Assembly (NCBI RefSeq): GCF_000375545.1
Contig: NZ_AQXF01000002.1
Coordinates: 98,716 to 162,715, forward strand
DNA length: 64,000 nt
Direction of reading: 5' to 3'
Source of the DNA: Kordiimonas gwangyangensis DSM 19435 = JCM 12864
GTDB lineage: Bacteria > Pseudomonadota > Alphaproteobacteria > Sphingomonadales > Kordiimonadaceae
Within the stretch, counting starts at the first letter, position 1. The number at the start of each line of letters is the position of its first letter. The translations under genes were made by a program, and so were the position numbers. The notes below the pieces were generated by a model. The model was not told the origin of the DNA and did not search any database. It saw only the letters and a program-made list of their open reading frames with translations. Below are positions 19,607 through 28,586 of this stretch, piece by piece.

Positions 19607-20410
19607 ATGACATCAGTTGAGAACACTGGCCAGCTTGCACTGGACCAAAACGATATTGCACAATTTGTCGAGCAGGGTTTCATCCGGCTTGACCACGCTT
19701 TCCCCCCATGCCTTGCAGATGACGCCCGTTCCATTCTCTGGCAGGATATGGGGATGGACCCGTTGAACCCTGCAGCGTGGTCAGTGCCTGTCGTCAGGCT
19801 TGGTATGTATAGCCAGGCGCCTTTCGTTGCCGCCGCCAATACACCGAGGCTGCGCGCTGCCTATGACCAGCTTGTGGGGCAGGGGCGATGGCAGCGCCCC
19901 GGCGCGATGGGCTCGTTTGTTGTGCGCTTTCCTTCCGAGAGCGAGCCCCATGATGCAGGTTGGCATGTTGATGTCAGCTTCGGGTATGAGAATTCCGACT
20001 TCATGGAGTGGCGTGCAAACATTGTATCGCGTGGCCGCATGCTGCTGATGCTATTCCTGTTTTCCGATGTGGGAGGTGAAGATGGGCCGACACGTATTCG
20101 CGCTGGCTCACACCATATAATAGCGCGACAGTTGGCCAAACATGGTGATGAGGGTCTGACCCTGCGTGAGCTTGCGAAAGAGGGGTTTTCAGATACGAGC
20201 GGGTGCAAGGAAGTCCTCGCAACCGGGACCGCAGGGACCGTGTATCTCTGTCATCCGTTCCTTGTGCACTCAGCCCAGGCACACAAAGGGCAGAACCCGC
20301 GCTTCCTTGCGCAGCCTCCACTGTTGCCGATCCCGGACATGAGTGCTGGCGATGCGGACGCGCTAAATTTCCCGGTCGGGCAGGTTATCGCACAAGCGCT
20401 ATGTGGTTAG
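19607..20410 (+). CDS. PhyH-like Fe(II)/2-oxoglutarate dioxygenase
   Basis: This 267-residue protein resembles the phytanoyl-CoA dioxygenase family of cupin-fold hydroxylases. The probable iron ligands are H120 and D122 in GWHVD and H221 in FLVHSAQ, with R232 (PRF) placed to bind 2-oxoglutarate. The substrate cannot be told from the sequence. It interrupts the usual DUF1467-proS neighbourhood, is flanked by hairpins and a terminator, and is therefore a single-gene lineage-specific insert. A weak AAGGTT site precedes ATG 19607. Confidence 0.8.
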   Translation: MTSVENTGQLALDQNDIAQFVEQGFIRLDHAFPPCLADDARSILWQDMGMDPLNPAAWSVPVVRLGMYSQAPFVAAANTPRLRAAYDQLVGQGRWQRPGAMGSFVVRFPSESEPHDAGWHVDVSFGYENSDFMEWRANIVSRGRMLLMLFLFSDVGGEDGPTRIRAGSHHIIARQLAKHGDEGLTLRELAKEGFSDTSGCKEVLATGTAGTVYLCHPFLVHSAQAHKGQNPRFLAQPPLLPIPDMSAGDADALNFPVGQVIAQALCG

Positions 20411-20432
20411 AGCTGGTCAAAGCCTGAAAATG

Positions 20433-20463
20433 AAAAAGCAAGGCGCGATGCCTTGCTTTTCCT
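20433..20463 (+). terminator. Rho-independent terminator after the dioxygenase gene
   Basis: AAAAGCAAGGC (20434-20444) pairs perfectly with GCCTTGCTTTT (20450-20460) around loop GCGAT, and the stem ends in T residues. Confidence 0.9.
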
Positions 20464-20618
20464 AATCTATAAATCGGTAGTTCTTTGAACTTACCTATAT
20501 TTTATAGCGCAAAGTTCCTCCCTGAGCGTGGGCCACATAGCGTGGAACCGGTTTCAGCTCTGCGCATCACCGAAGCTATGCGCTTGCCCCCGCCGGTGTC
20601 ACCAATTTAGAGATGAAG

Positions 20619-20638
20619 AAACACTAGATGTAGTGTTT
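20619..20638 (+). promoter_or_regulatory. NrdR-box-like palindrome
   Basis: AAACACTA-GATG-TAGTGTTT. The inner 16 bases (20621-20636) agree with the known NrdR-box consensus acaCwAtATaTwGtgt at all strongly conserved positions and differ only at two weak central ones. NrdR normally represses ribonucleotide reductase genes; none is present here, and the nearest downstream gene is proS. Confidence 0.55.
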
Positions 20639-20645
20639 GTTTGAG

Positions 20646-20676
20646 GCGTCTGTTGCATCGGTGCAACATTTGACGC
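20646..20676 (+). other. bulged 12-bp hairpin downstream of the NrdR-like box
   Basis: TGTTGCA-TCGG-TGCAACA (20651-20657/20662-20668) is a perfect 7-bp stem with a four-base loop. It is extended by GCGTC (20646-20650) with GACGC (20672-20676) across a TTT bulge. No T-run follows. Confidence 0.6.
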
Positions 20677-20852
20677 GATGTGCATCCTTAAATTGCGCAA
20701 AATTGACCGAATATTGCGCGCGCGGGCCGGATAATTTTCAAGAAACCCGTTGCTATTCACCGTGCGGAGCGGCAAAAGAAGCACAGGAAGGACACTGCCG
20801 GGGCCGGCTGTCGTCCGCTTTCAAAAATGCCAATGAATAAAACGAGTAAGCC

Positions 20853-22163
20853 ATGCGTCTAAGCCGCTATTTTCTGCCGACTCTGAAGGAAACCCCCAGC
20901 GAGGCGCAAATCGCCTCCCACCGCCTGATGCTGCGCGCCGGTATGATCCGGCAGGGTGCGGCCGGTATTTATAGCTGGCTGCCAATGGGCCTCAAGGTAC
21001 TGAGGAAGATTGAGCAGATTGTACGCGAAGAGCAGGACCGCGCGGGCGCGCAGGAACTTCTGATGCCGACCATTCAGGCTGCCGACCTCTGGATCGAGAG
21101 CGGCCGCTATGACGATTACGGCAAGGAAATGCTGCGCATTGAAGACCGTCACGAACGCCAGATGCTGTTCGGCCCGACCAACGAGGAAATGATCACGGAC
21201 ATTTTCCGCCGGGAAGTGAAGTCCTACAAGGACCTGCCGAAGAACCTCTATCACATTCAGTGGAAGTTCCGGGACGAGATTCGCCCGCGCTTCGGCGTGA
21301 TGCGGGGCCGCGAATTCCTGATGAAGGACGCCTACAGCTTTGACCTGACCGAAGAAGACGGCCGCAAGTCCTATAACGCCATGTTCGTGGCTTACCTGCG
21401 CACCTTCGCGCGCCTTGGCCTCAAGGCTATCCCGATGCGCGCGGACACTGGCCCCATTGGTGGTGACCTCAGTCACGAGTTCATCGTGCTCGCGGAAACC
21501 GGCGAGAGCGAAGTGTTCTTCGACAAGGCCTTTGATGCGCTTGACCCGATGATTGACGCGGGCGAGGGTGATGACCTGCAAGCCGTTGTGGATGAGTGGA
21601 CCAGCATTTATGCGGCCACGGACGAAATCCACAAGCCGGAAGATTGCCCGGTTGATGCGTCCAAGCTTGTGAACGGTCGCGGCATTGAAGTTGGCCACAT
21701 CTTCTTCTTCGGTGAAAAATATTCAAAACCGATGGGTGCAAACGTACAGGGCCCGAATGGCGAGACTGTCACCGTTCAGATGGGTTCCTACGGCGTGGGT
21801 GTGTCCCGCCTTGTTGGTGCCATCATTGAAGCGTGTCATGACGACGGCGGCATTGTTTGGCCCGAAAGCGTGGCCCCGTTCAAGGTTGGTCTCATGAACC
21901 TTCGCTTCAAGGACGAGAACTGCACAGCAGCTTGTGACAAGCTCTACGGGGAGCTCACCAAAGCGGGTGTTGAGGTTCTTTATGATGACCGTGACCAGAG
22001 CGCGGGTGCCAAGTTCGCCAATATGGACCTGATTGGCCTGCCTTGGCAGCTTGCAGTTGGTCCGCGCGGCCTTGAGAACGGCGTTGTCGAGCTCAAGAAC
22101 CGCAAGACCGGCGAGCGGGTCGAGTTGTCGCCAGAAGACGCTGTCGCTAAACTGACAGCCTGA
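20853..22163 (+). CDS. proS: prolyl-tRNA synthetase (short alphaproteobacterial form)
   Basis: Class II aminoacyl-tRNA synthetase that charges tRNA-Pro (436 residues). The N-terminal catalytic motifs ([10 protein letters not shown], motif 2 with [17 protein letters not shown] near 145-165, motif 3 with [11 protein letters not shown] near 312-322) and the C-terminal anticodon-binding domain (VGLMNL onward) are clear. The roughly 180-residue editing insertion found in E. coli-type ProRS between motifs 2 and 3 is almost absent, as known for alphaproteobacteria, so editing of Ala-tRNA-Pro would rely on a free-standing enzyme elsewhere. It is probably transcribed with lolC and lolD. Confidence 0.96.
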   Translation: MRLSRYFLPTLKETPSEAQIASHRLMLRAGMIRQGAAGIYSWLPMGLKVLRKIEQIVREEQDRAGAQELLMPTIQAADLWIESGRYDDYGKEMLRIEDRHERQMLFGPTNEEMITDIFRREVKSYKDLPKNLYHIQWKFRDEIRPRFGVMRGREFLMKDAYSFDLTEEDGRKSYNAMFVAYLRTFARLGLKAIPMRADTGPIGGDLSHEFIVLAETGESEVFFDKAFDALDPMIDAGEGDDLQAVVDEWTSIYAATDEIHKPEDCPVDASKLVNGRGIEVGHIFFFGEKYSKPMGANVQGPNGETVTVQMGSYGVGVSRLVGAIIEACHDDGGIVWPESVAPFKVGLMNLRFKDENCTAACDKLYGELTKAGVEVLYDDRDQSAGAKFANMDLIGLPWQLAVGPRGLENGVVELKNRKTGERVELSPEDAVAKLTA

Positions 22164-22190
22164 GGCCTATAAAACGAGGGGAGGAGCCGC

Positions 22191-23438
22191 GTGCTGGCAC
22201 GGGGATATGAATGGTCGGTCGCGATGCGCTATATGCTGGCGCGTAAACGGGACCGGGTAATTTCCGTCACTGCGGTTCTTTCCGTTACCGCCATTGCGCT
22301 TGGTGTTACCGCGCTCATTGTGGTGATGGCGGTGATGAACGGCTTCCGCGCGGAGCTGATGGACAAGATCCTTGGCTATCACGGCCATATCCTTATTCAG
22401 GGCTACGGCGGCCAGCTCTCCGGCTACGAGAAAATCATGGATGATCTCAAAGACCGGGATGACATCGTCAAGATGATGCCCTTCAGTGAAAATCAGGTCA
22501 TGGTGACGAACGAGGGGGACGCCTGGGGCGCCATCGTCCGTGGCCTGCCGGACGAATATTTCACCGCTGACAAGCTTGGCATTGCCGAAGTGAAGGCCGG
22601 TGTGGTTGAAGCCGCACCGCAGGAAGTGGGCCTTGTGCTTGGTTACCAGCTCGCGAACCGGTTGCGGGTTACAGCCGGTGACCGGGTCACCATTGTAAGC
22701 CCCAAGTCGGTCGCAACACCCTTTGGCTCGACCCTCCGGTATCTCTCCTATCCCGTTGTTGCGGTTGTGGAAATTGGCGTTTACCAGTTCGACGAAAGCT
22801 TTATTGGCATGCCGCTTGAGGAAGCGCAGCGCTTCTTCCGGCTTGAGGACAGCGTCGCGAATATCGAGATCATGCTCAGGGACGCGGACGCCGTGGATAC
22901 AGTCGGGCCGGAGATCGGCGCGGTTGTGGGTGAGCGGGCTTACGTGCGCACGTGGCGGTCGCTGAACCAGAGCCTTGTTGGCGCACTGCAGACCGAACGG
23001 GTGATGATGTTCCTCATCGTGGGCCTCATTATCCTCGTGGCGGTGTTCAATATTTCCTCCAGCCTGTTTATGCTGGTGAAGGACAAGTCCCCGGATATTG
23101 CGATCCTGCGCACGATTGGGGCCACACAGGCATCGATCAAACGCATCTTTGTCACCATCGGGCTGTTTGTGGGCTCCGCCGGCATTGTGTCAGGCAGCCT
23201 GCTGTCGTGGCTGATTATCGCCAACATCGACGCCATCAAAACCTTTATCGAGAAAGCCTTTGGCCTTCAGGTCTGGGACCCGGCGGTCCGTTTTATCACC
23301 AGCCTCAGGGCTGAGGTGAATATCGTGGAAGCTGGTCTCACGGTTGGTCTTGCGCTTATTCTCTCGTTCGCGGCCACCATCATTCCGGCGCGCCGCGCCG
23401 CCAAGATCGACCCGGTGGAGGTACTTCGTTATGAATAA
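22191..23438 (+). CDS. lolC: lipoprotein-releasing ABC transporter permease (LolC/E type)
   Basis: Inner-membrane subunit that extracts lipoproteins for delivery to the outer membrane (415 residues). An N-terminal helix (about residues 24-48, ending in VVMAVMNGFRAEL) is followed by a large periplasmic domain, then three helices of the FtsX type from about 270 onward. The start is GTG 22191 behind a strong GAGGGGAGGAG site. There is one LolC/E-type gene here, as in many alphaproteobacteria. It overlaps lolD by eight bases. Confidence 0.94.
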   Translation: MLARGYEWSVAMRYMLARKRDRVISVTAVLSVTAIALGVTALIVVMAVMNGFRAELMDKILGYHGHILIQGYGGQLSGYEKIMDDLKDRDDIVKMMPFSENQVMVTNEGDAWGAIVRGLPDEYFTADKLGIAEVKAGVVEAAPQEVGLVLGYQLANRLRVTAGDRVTIVSPKSVATPFGSTLRYLSYPVVAVVEIGVYQFDESFIGMPLEEAQRFFRLEDSVANIEIMLRDADAVDTVGPEIGAVVGERAYVRTWRSLNQSLVGALQTERVMMFLIVGLIILVAVFNISSSLFMLVKDKSPDIAILRTIGATQASIKRIFVTIGLFVGSAGIVSGSLLSWLIIANIDAIKTFIEKAFGLQVWDPAVRFITSLRAEVNIVEAGLTVGLALILSFAATIIPARRAAKIDPVEVLRYE

Positions 23439-24111
23439 GCCGGCTCTCGAACTTATTGGCATCGAACGCGCATTCCGCCAAGGCCACAAGGTGGTTGAAG
23501 TGCTGCGCGGCATTGACCTCAGCGTTCAGTCTGGTGAGCTTGTCGCGCTTGTGGGGGCATCTGGTTCCGGCAAGTCGACACTTCTGCAGATTGCTGGCCT
23601 TCTTGACCAGACCGACGAAGGATCGGTCTATATCTCGGGCGGCGAAGCGACGACGCTGAAGGATGAAGCGCGCGCCAAGCTCAGGCAACAGTCGCTTGGC
23701 TTCGTCTATCAGTTCCATCATCTTCTGCCGGACTTCACTGCCGTGGAGAATGTGGCCATGGCCCTTCGCATCGGCGGTACGTCTGAGAAGGAAGCCAATG
23801 AACGCGCGCGGGAAATCCTCGTGCAGGTTGGGCTTGAGGAGCGTCTTGATCATACCCCAAGCGAACTTTCAGGGGGTGAGCAACAGCGTGTCGCCATCGC
23901 GCGGGCGCTTGTGGGTGACCCTGTGCTTCTGCTGGCGGACGAACCCACCGGCAACCTGGATGAAGCCACGGCCGGCAAGGTGTTTGACCTGTTTGTTGAA
24001 TTGGTGCGGGAACGTGGCCTCGCGGCCCTTATCGCCACGCACGACGTGACACTCGCGGCCAAGATGGACCGCCGCCTCACGCTGCGTGAAGGCGTGCTCC
24101 ATAGCGCTTGA
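23431..24111 (+). CDS. lolD: lipoprotein-releasing ABC transporter ATPase LolD
   Basis: ABC ATPase of the MacB/LolD class (226 residues). The Walker A motif GASGSGKST is at 42-50, the signature LSGGEQQR near 146-153 and the Walker B LLLADEP near 165-171. I chose ATG 23431, which overlaps the lolC stop (ATGAATAA); the longer in-frame extension lies inside lolC and is arginine-rich shadow sequence. It powers the LolC permease encoded just upstream. Confidence 0.95.
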   Translation: MNKPALELIGIERAFRQGHKVVEVLRGIDLSVQSGELVALVGASGSGKSTLLQIAGLLDQTDEGSVYISGGEATTLKDEARAKLRQQSLGFVYQFHHLLPDFTAVENVAMALRIGGTSEKEANERAREILVQVGLEERLDHTPSELSGGEQQRVAIARALVGDPVLLLADEPTGNLDEATAGKVFDLFVELVRERGLAALIATHDVTLAAKMDRRLTLREGVLHSA

Positions 24112-24118
24112 GTATCCA

Positions 24119-24141
24119 TGCCCGGCCTTGTAGGCTGGGCA
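24119..24141 (+). terminator. weak terminator-like hairpin after lolD
   Basis: TGCCCGGCCT pairs with AGGCTGGGCA (one G-U) around loop TGT. No T-run follows immediately, so termination would be partial at best before dnaE. Confidence 0.4.
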
Positions 24142-24178
24142 CATCAATTGATTTCCTGTCTTTCATGAGGTTCGGTGT

Positions 24179-27100
24179 ATGAGCCACGCTGGCTTTGTTC
24201 ATCTTCGGGTCCACACGGCATATTCGCTTTCTGAAGGGGCGATTCATGTGAAGGATCTGGTGAAGCAGTGCGTTGGCCACAAGATGCCGGCGGTCGCCAT
24301 GACCGACACCGACAATATGTTTGCCGCGCTTGAGTTCTCGTCCTACGCCGCAGACGCAGGCGTGCAGCCCATCATCGGCGTCACGCTTCATGTGAAGAAC
24401 CCCTATAAGGACCATACCGCCAAGGGCAAGAAGGCGGCCAAACCTGATCAGCTTGTGCTTCTGGCGCAAAGCCAGCTTGGCTACCAGAACCTGATGAAAA
24501 TTGTCTCGAAGGCACACCTCGAGAGCGACCCGCAGGACGGCGTTCAGTTCCCGTTCGAGAATTTCGAAGGCCTGACAGCAGACATCATCTGCCTCACCGG
24601 CGGCATATCGGGGCCTGTGGGCGCGCTCCTGATTGAGGGCAACAAGGACGGTGCTGAAAGCTGCCTCCTTGACCTCAAGAAGCTGTTTGGCGACCGGCTC
24701 TATGTCGAGATCGCGCGTCACGGCATGCCCAATGAGGAGGCGACGGAAGAAGACTTCCTCGACTTCGCCTACAAGCATGATCTCCCCATCGTTGCGACCA
24801 ACCAGCCTTTCTTTGTGGGGCCGGATATGTATGAGCCGCATGACGCGCTTCTCTGTATGGCGGAGAGCACCTATGTGGCCGTGCAGGACCGGCGAAAACT
24901 GAACCCGGAATTCCGGTTCAAGAGTGGTGAGGAGATGATTAGTCTCTTTAACGACCTCCCGGAAGCGATTGAAAATACTATTAATATTTCTCGCCGCTGC
25001 GCCTTCAAGGTGGACAAGATCGATCCGCTCCTGCCGAACTTCACCAGCGGCATGGATGTGTCGGAAGCTGACATGCTGCGCGAAGAATCGGAGAAGGGCC
25101 TGCGCGAGCGGCTGGACTTCAAGGCCAAGGAAGAAGGCCTCACGCCCGGCAAGGATCAGGAGTGGGAGAAGGAATACTGGGAACGGCTTGATTATGAGCT
25201 TGGCATCATCAACCAGATGGGTTTTCCCGGCTACTTCCTGATCGTTGCCGACTTTATCCAGTGGGCCAAGGACCACGACATTCCGGTGGGGCCGGGCAGG
25301 GGCTCGGGCGCGGGCTCTGTGGTTGCGTGGGTGCTCAAGATCACCGACCTTGATCCGCTGCGCTTCTCACTGCTGTTTGAACGTTTCCTGAACCCGGAAC
25401 GTGTCTCCATGCCCGACTTTGACGTCGACTTCTGTCAGGACAAGCGCGAGCGCGTGATCAAATACGTGCAGGATAAATACGGCTACGACCACGTGGCGCA
25501 GATCATTACCTTCGGTAAGCTGCAGGCCCGCGCGGTTGTAAAGGCATGCGGGCGCGTCATGCAGCAGCCACACGGCCAGACCGACCGTCTGTCAAAGATG
25601 ATCCCGAATGACCCCGGCAATGCCATGTCACTTCGGGAAGCGATTGATAGCGAACCGCGCCTGCAGGCCGAGATCAATAACGACGAGCTGACCCGCCGGG
25701 TTATGGACCGGGCACTCAAGCTTGAAGGTTTTTACGCACACTCCTCCACCCACGCGGCGGGTGTGGTGATTGGCGACCGGCCGCTTGACCAGCTTGTGCC
25801 GCTCTACCGCGACCCGAAGTCCGACATGCCGGTAACCCAGTTCAACATGAAATGGGTGGAGCTCGCGGGCCTCGTGAAGTTCGACTTCCTTGGCCTCAAG
25901 ACGCTGACGGTGCTGGACCGGGCTGTCGCCTATATCAAGGAACGCGGTATCATCGTTGATCTGCCGTCAGTGCCGCTTGATGATGCGCCGTCCTACAAGC
26001 TCCTCGCCGCCGGTGATACCGCCGGTGTGTTCCAGCTCGAGAGTACCGGCATGCGTGCGGTACTGAAGGGCCTCAGGCCCGATAAGTTCGAGGATATCAT
26101 CGCTATCGTGGCGCTCTACCGCCCCGGTCCGATGGACAACATTCCCACTTACGTGAACCGCAAACACGGCCGCGAGGAAGTGGAATACCCGCACGAGATC
26201 CTTGAGGAGATACTCGGCGAGACCTACGGCGTGATCATCTACCAGGAACAGGTGATGCAGATCGCGCAGGTGATGTCCGGCTACAGCCTCGGTGAGGCGG
26301 ACCTTCTCCGCCGTGCGATGGGTAAAAAGATCAAGGAAGAGATGGACAAGCAGCGCGGTCGCTTCTGTGACGGCGCGGTCGAGCGTGGCATCGATTACGA
26401 GAAAGCCAGCTATATCTTCGATCTCGTGACAAAGTTCGCCTCATACGGCTTCAACAAGTCGCACGCAGCTGCCTATGCGCTTGTGGCCTATCACACCGCG
26501 TACCTGAAGGCGAACTTCCCCGTAGAGTTCATGGCTGCGATCATGACGCTTGATATGGGCAACACCGACAAGCTGGCCGCCTTCAAGCAGGAACTTCAGC
26601 GTTCCGAAATTCCGCTCCTCTTGCCGAACATCAACAAGTCAGATGTGGCTTTTGTGGTGGAGAAGGTGGCGGAGCCTTACTGCGAGGGTGATGACCCGCG
26701 CAACAACCAGGGCGTGCGTTATGCCCTTGGTGCCATCAAGGGCGTGGGCGAAAAGGCGATGGAAAGCATCGTCGAGGAACGCAAGACAAACGGCGAATTC
26801 AAGGACATCTTCGATTTTGCCGAGCGTATCGACCCCAAATACCTGAACAAACGCCAGATCGAACGCCTCGCATCCGCCGGTGCGTTTGACTGCCTGCTGG
26901 ATGACCGTGCGCAAGCGTATGGCGCTGCTGAGATCATCATGCGGGTCGCACAAATGCAGGCGAAGGAGCGTGAGAGCGATCAGGTAAGCCTCTTTGGGGG
27001 CGACATGGCCAAGTCGGTTGACCGGCCAAGCCTCCCGGTCGTGCGCGGCTGGACCGACACAGAAACGCTTGAGAATGAGAAGAGCGCTGTTGGTTTCTAT

Positions 27101-27688
27101 ATCTCCGCGCACCCCTTGGATACGTACGAGAAAATCCTCGAGCGTGAGCGCATCATCCCGGCGCGCGAGGTTTATAACGATCCTGGCCTTGTTGGCCAGA
27201 CCGTGCGCATGGCGGGTGCTATCGCGGGTTACCGCGAAGGCAACACCAAACGCGGCAGCAAGTTTGGCCGTCTCACACTCTCTGACCGCTCGGACGCGTT
27301 CGAGATCATGGCATTTGAAGATGACCTTGATGGCATCCGCTCACTTGTTGATGACGGCTCTCCTGTTGTTGTTTCGGTCCAGATCAGGAAACGTGATGAC
27401 GACGACAGCATCGGCTTGTCGCTCCGCGGCATTGAAAGCCTTGAGATGGTGGCCGCGCACTCTAGCAAAGGCCTCTTTATCGACATTGAAGAGGGTAAAG
27501 CCTTTGGCCCCATTAAAGCTGCGCTGGACCGCAAGGCAGGCGGGCAGGGCAAGGTGACCATCCGTGTGCCGGTGGCTGATAATAAACGCTATGCCGAGTT
27601 CCGCCTGACCGGGCGCTACAAGATCACGCCGGAACTGAAACAAGCGGTCGCCGCCGAGATGGGCGTACTCGCAGTCGAGGAGGTTTAA
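24179..27688 (+). CDS. dnaE: DNA polymerase III alpha subunit
   Basis: Replicative polymerase of the chromosome (1169 residues, DnaE1 type). An N-terminal PHP domain starts at VHLRVHTAYSLSEGA (7-21). The polymerase active-site block PDFDVDF is at 412-418, with GRGSGAGSVVAW just before it. Further blocks are SSTHAAGVVI, a tandem HhH region (near 840-900) and a C-terminal OB-fold from about 1000. The start is ATG 24179, eight bases after ATGAGG. There is no exonuclease domain, so it is not PolC. The Nudix gene follows after three bases. Confidence 0.97.
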   Translation: MSHAGFVHLRVHTAYSLSEGAIHVKDLVKQCVGHKMPAVAMTDTDNMFAALEFSSYAADAGVQPIIGVTLHVKNPYKDHTAKGKKAAKPDQLVLLAQSQLGYQNLMKIVSKAHLESDPQDGVQFPFENFEGLTADIICLTGGISGPVGALLIEGNKDGAESCLLDLKKLFGDRLYVEIARHGMPNEEATEEDFLDFAYKHDLPIVATNQPFFVGPDMYEPHDALLCMAESTYVAVQDRRKLNPEFRFKSGEEMISLFNDLPEAIENTINISRRCAFKVDKIDPLLPNFTSGMDVSEADMLREESEKGLRERLDFKAKEEGLTPGKDQEWEKEYWERLDYELGIINQMGFPGYFLIVADFIQWAKDHDIPVGPGRGSGAGSVVAWVLKITDLDPLRFSLLFERFLNPERVSMPDFDVDFCQDKRERVIKYVQDKYGYDHVAQIITFGKLQARAVVKACGRVMQQPHGQTDRLSKMIPNDPGNAMSLREAIDSEPRLQAEINNDELTRRVMDRALKLEGFYAHSSTHAAGVVIGDRPLDQLVPLYRDPKSDMPVTQFNMKWVELAGLVKFDFLGLKTLTVLDRAVAYIKERGIIVDLPSVPLDDAPSYKLLAAGDTAGVFQLESTGMRAVLKGLRPDKFEDIIAIVALYRPGPMDNIPTYVNRKHGREEVEYPHEILEEILGETYGVIIYQEQVMQIAQVMSGYSLGEADLLRRAMGKKIKEEMDKQRGRFCDGAVERGIDYEKASYIFDLVTKFASYGFNKSHAAAYALVAYHTAYLKANFPVEFMAAIMTLDMGNTDKLAAFKQELQRSEIPLLLPNINKSDVAFVVEKVAEPYCEGDDPRNNQGVRYALGAIKGVGEKAMESIVEERKTNGEFKDIFDFAERIDPKYLNKRQIERLASAGAFDCLLDDRAQAYGAAEIIMRVAQMQAKERESDQVSLFGGDMAKSVDRPSLPVVRGWTDTETLENEKSAVGFYISAHPLDTYEKILERERIIPAREVYNDPGLVGQTVRMAGAIAGYREGNTKRGSKFGRLTLSDRSDAFEIMAFEDDLDGIRSLVDDGSPVVVSVQIRKRDDDDSIGLSLRGIESLEMVAAHSSKGLFIDIEEGKAFGPIKAALDRKAGGQGKVTIRVPVADNKRYAEFRLTGRYKITPELKQAVAAEMGVLAVEEV

Positions 27689-27691
27689 GTC

Positions 27692-28465
27692 ATGGGGGGA
27701 CCAAGGGGACGCATTGCGCCGGCACTTCCGGCCTCATCAATCATTCTGGTGCGGGACGGCAAAGCTGGGCTTGAAGTGCTGATGACTGAACGCGCGGCCA
27801 CCATGAAGTTCGCGCCTGGTGCCTTTGTATTCCCCGGCGGCAAGGTCGACCGGACAGACGAGCAGAACTGGCGCTGGCAAGGCATCACCACAGGCCGCGG
27901 TGTGTTCCGCGATTTCTCCTTCCGTGTTGCTGCCTTGAGGGAACTTTATGAAGAAGCGGGCATCCTGCAGATCAACGGCGTGCGCCGTGCTATCCTCGCG
28001 CCGGGCCTCGCATTCGCGGATCTCATTCGCTATTCCGGCGGCAAGCTCGATATCGCCTCCATGGTGCCGTTTGCCCACTGGGTAACGCCTGAGCCGATGC
28101 CGCGCCGCTTTGATACCCATTTCTATATCGCACCTCACAACGGGCAGGACGCCAAGCACGACGGTAATGAGGCCGTGTCCCTGCGCTGGGTGTGCCCCCG
28201 CAAGCTGCTGGCTGATTGGGAAGAGGACAAGGTGCCGCTCATGTTCCCGACACGGCTGAACCTCACCAAACTCGCGCGTTCCAGCACGGTGGCTGACGCT
28301 ATGCGACAGGCGCGGCGGGCGCGGGTGGTGCGCACGCTACCAGTCGTCAACATGGACGCGGCTGGTGTACGTCTCCAGATCGATGAAGCGACCGGATACG
28401 GCGTTACTGAAGCGTCGGGCCGGGAAATTGCTGTCGAAGCTGGTGGAACTGCAAAAAAGCCTTGA
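27692..28465 (+). CDS. Nudix hydrolase with an insertion in the Nudix box (NUDT19-like)
   Basis: This 257-residue protein probably hydrolyses a nucleoside-diphosphate-linked substrate or a CoA derivative. The Nudix box is recognisable but stretched: FPGGKVD (47-53) is separated from RELYEEAGI (83-91) by about 19 more residues than the usual G-x5-E-x7-RE spacing. Long insertions at this point occur in the eukaryotic NUDT19 group (known for CoA diphosphatase activity), which suggests but does not prove the same substrate. It lies three bases after dnaE, and its stop codon lies inside the rpsB promoter. Confidence 0.85.
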   Translation: MGGPRGRIAPALPASSIILVRDGKAGLEVLMTERAATMKFAPGAFVFPGGKVDRTDEQNWRWQGITTGRGVFRDFSFRVAALRELYEEAGILQINGVRRAILAPGLAFADLIRYSGGKLDIASMVPFAHWVTPEPMPRRFDTHFYIAPHNGQDAKHDGNEAVSLRWVCPRKLLADWEEDKVPLMFPTRLNLTKLARSSTVADAMRQARRARVVRTLPVVNMDAAGVRLQIDEATGYGVTEASGREIAVEAGGTAKKP

Positions 28466-28490
28466 TCTTCGCCCCGTATAGGCCTATAGC
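28462..28490 (+). promoter_or_regulatory. rpsB promoter
   Basis: TTGATC (28462-28467), 17-base spacer, TATAGC (28485-28490). The -35 overlaps the Nudix stop codon. Transcription would begin near 28497 and give a leader of about 125 bases that contains a structured hairpin. Confidence 0.6.
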
Positions 28491-28545
28491 ACGCCCGACT
28501 TCACACGTGGGGTAGGCTTCCTGTCGAGTTGGCGGGCCGCCATCC

Positions 28546-28586
28546 GGTGTCAGAATGGGTTTCTTCGGAAACGTCTGGCGCACACC
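28546..28586 (+). promoter_or_regulatory. structured rpsB leader hairpin
   Basis: A stacked hairpin: GGTGT/ACACC outside (28546-28550/28582-28586), CAGA/TCTG in the middle (28551-28554/28574-28577), and GTTTC-TTCG-GAAAC at the tip (28559-28572) with a stable UUCG loop. It ends about 20 bases before the rpsB ribosome-binding site. This is a candidate site for feedback by S2 (inference). Confidence 0.55.

Larger units (their letters stand above)
20464..20852 (+). other. non-coding segment upstream of proS with several inverted repeats
   Basis: About 390 bases hold no convincing gene; the short frames here lack ribosome-binding sites and family features. In order they contain: CATAGC (20536-20541) that can pair with GCTATG (20575-20580), in competition with GCGCAT/ATGCGC (20562-20567/20578-20583); an outer ACCGG/CCGGT pair (20547-20551/20593-20597); a NrdR-like palindrome (20619-20638); and a bulged hairpin (20646-20676). 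This may be a regulated leader of proS or an unannotated small RNA. Confidence 0.5.

Noticed and set aside
20703-20735. proS promoter TTGACC with GATAAT
   Set aside because: The spacer is 21 bases, too long for a standard sigma-70-type promoter.
20599-20840. Short frames in the proS upstream segment on both strands
   Set aside because: The plus frame needs a TTG start inside the NrdR-like box and the minus frame has no ribosome-binding site; neither resembles a known protein.
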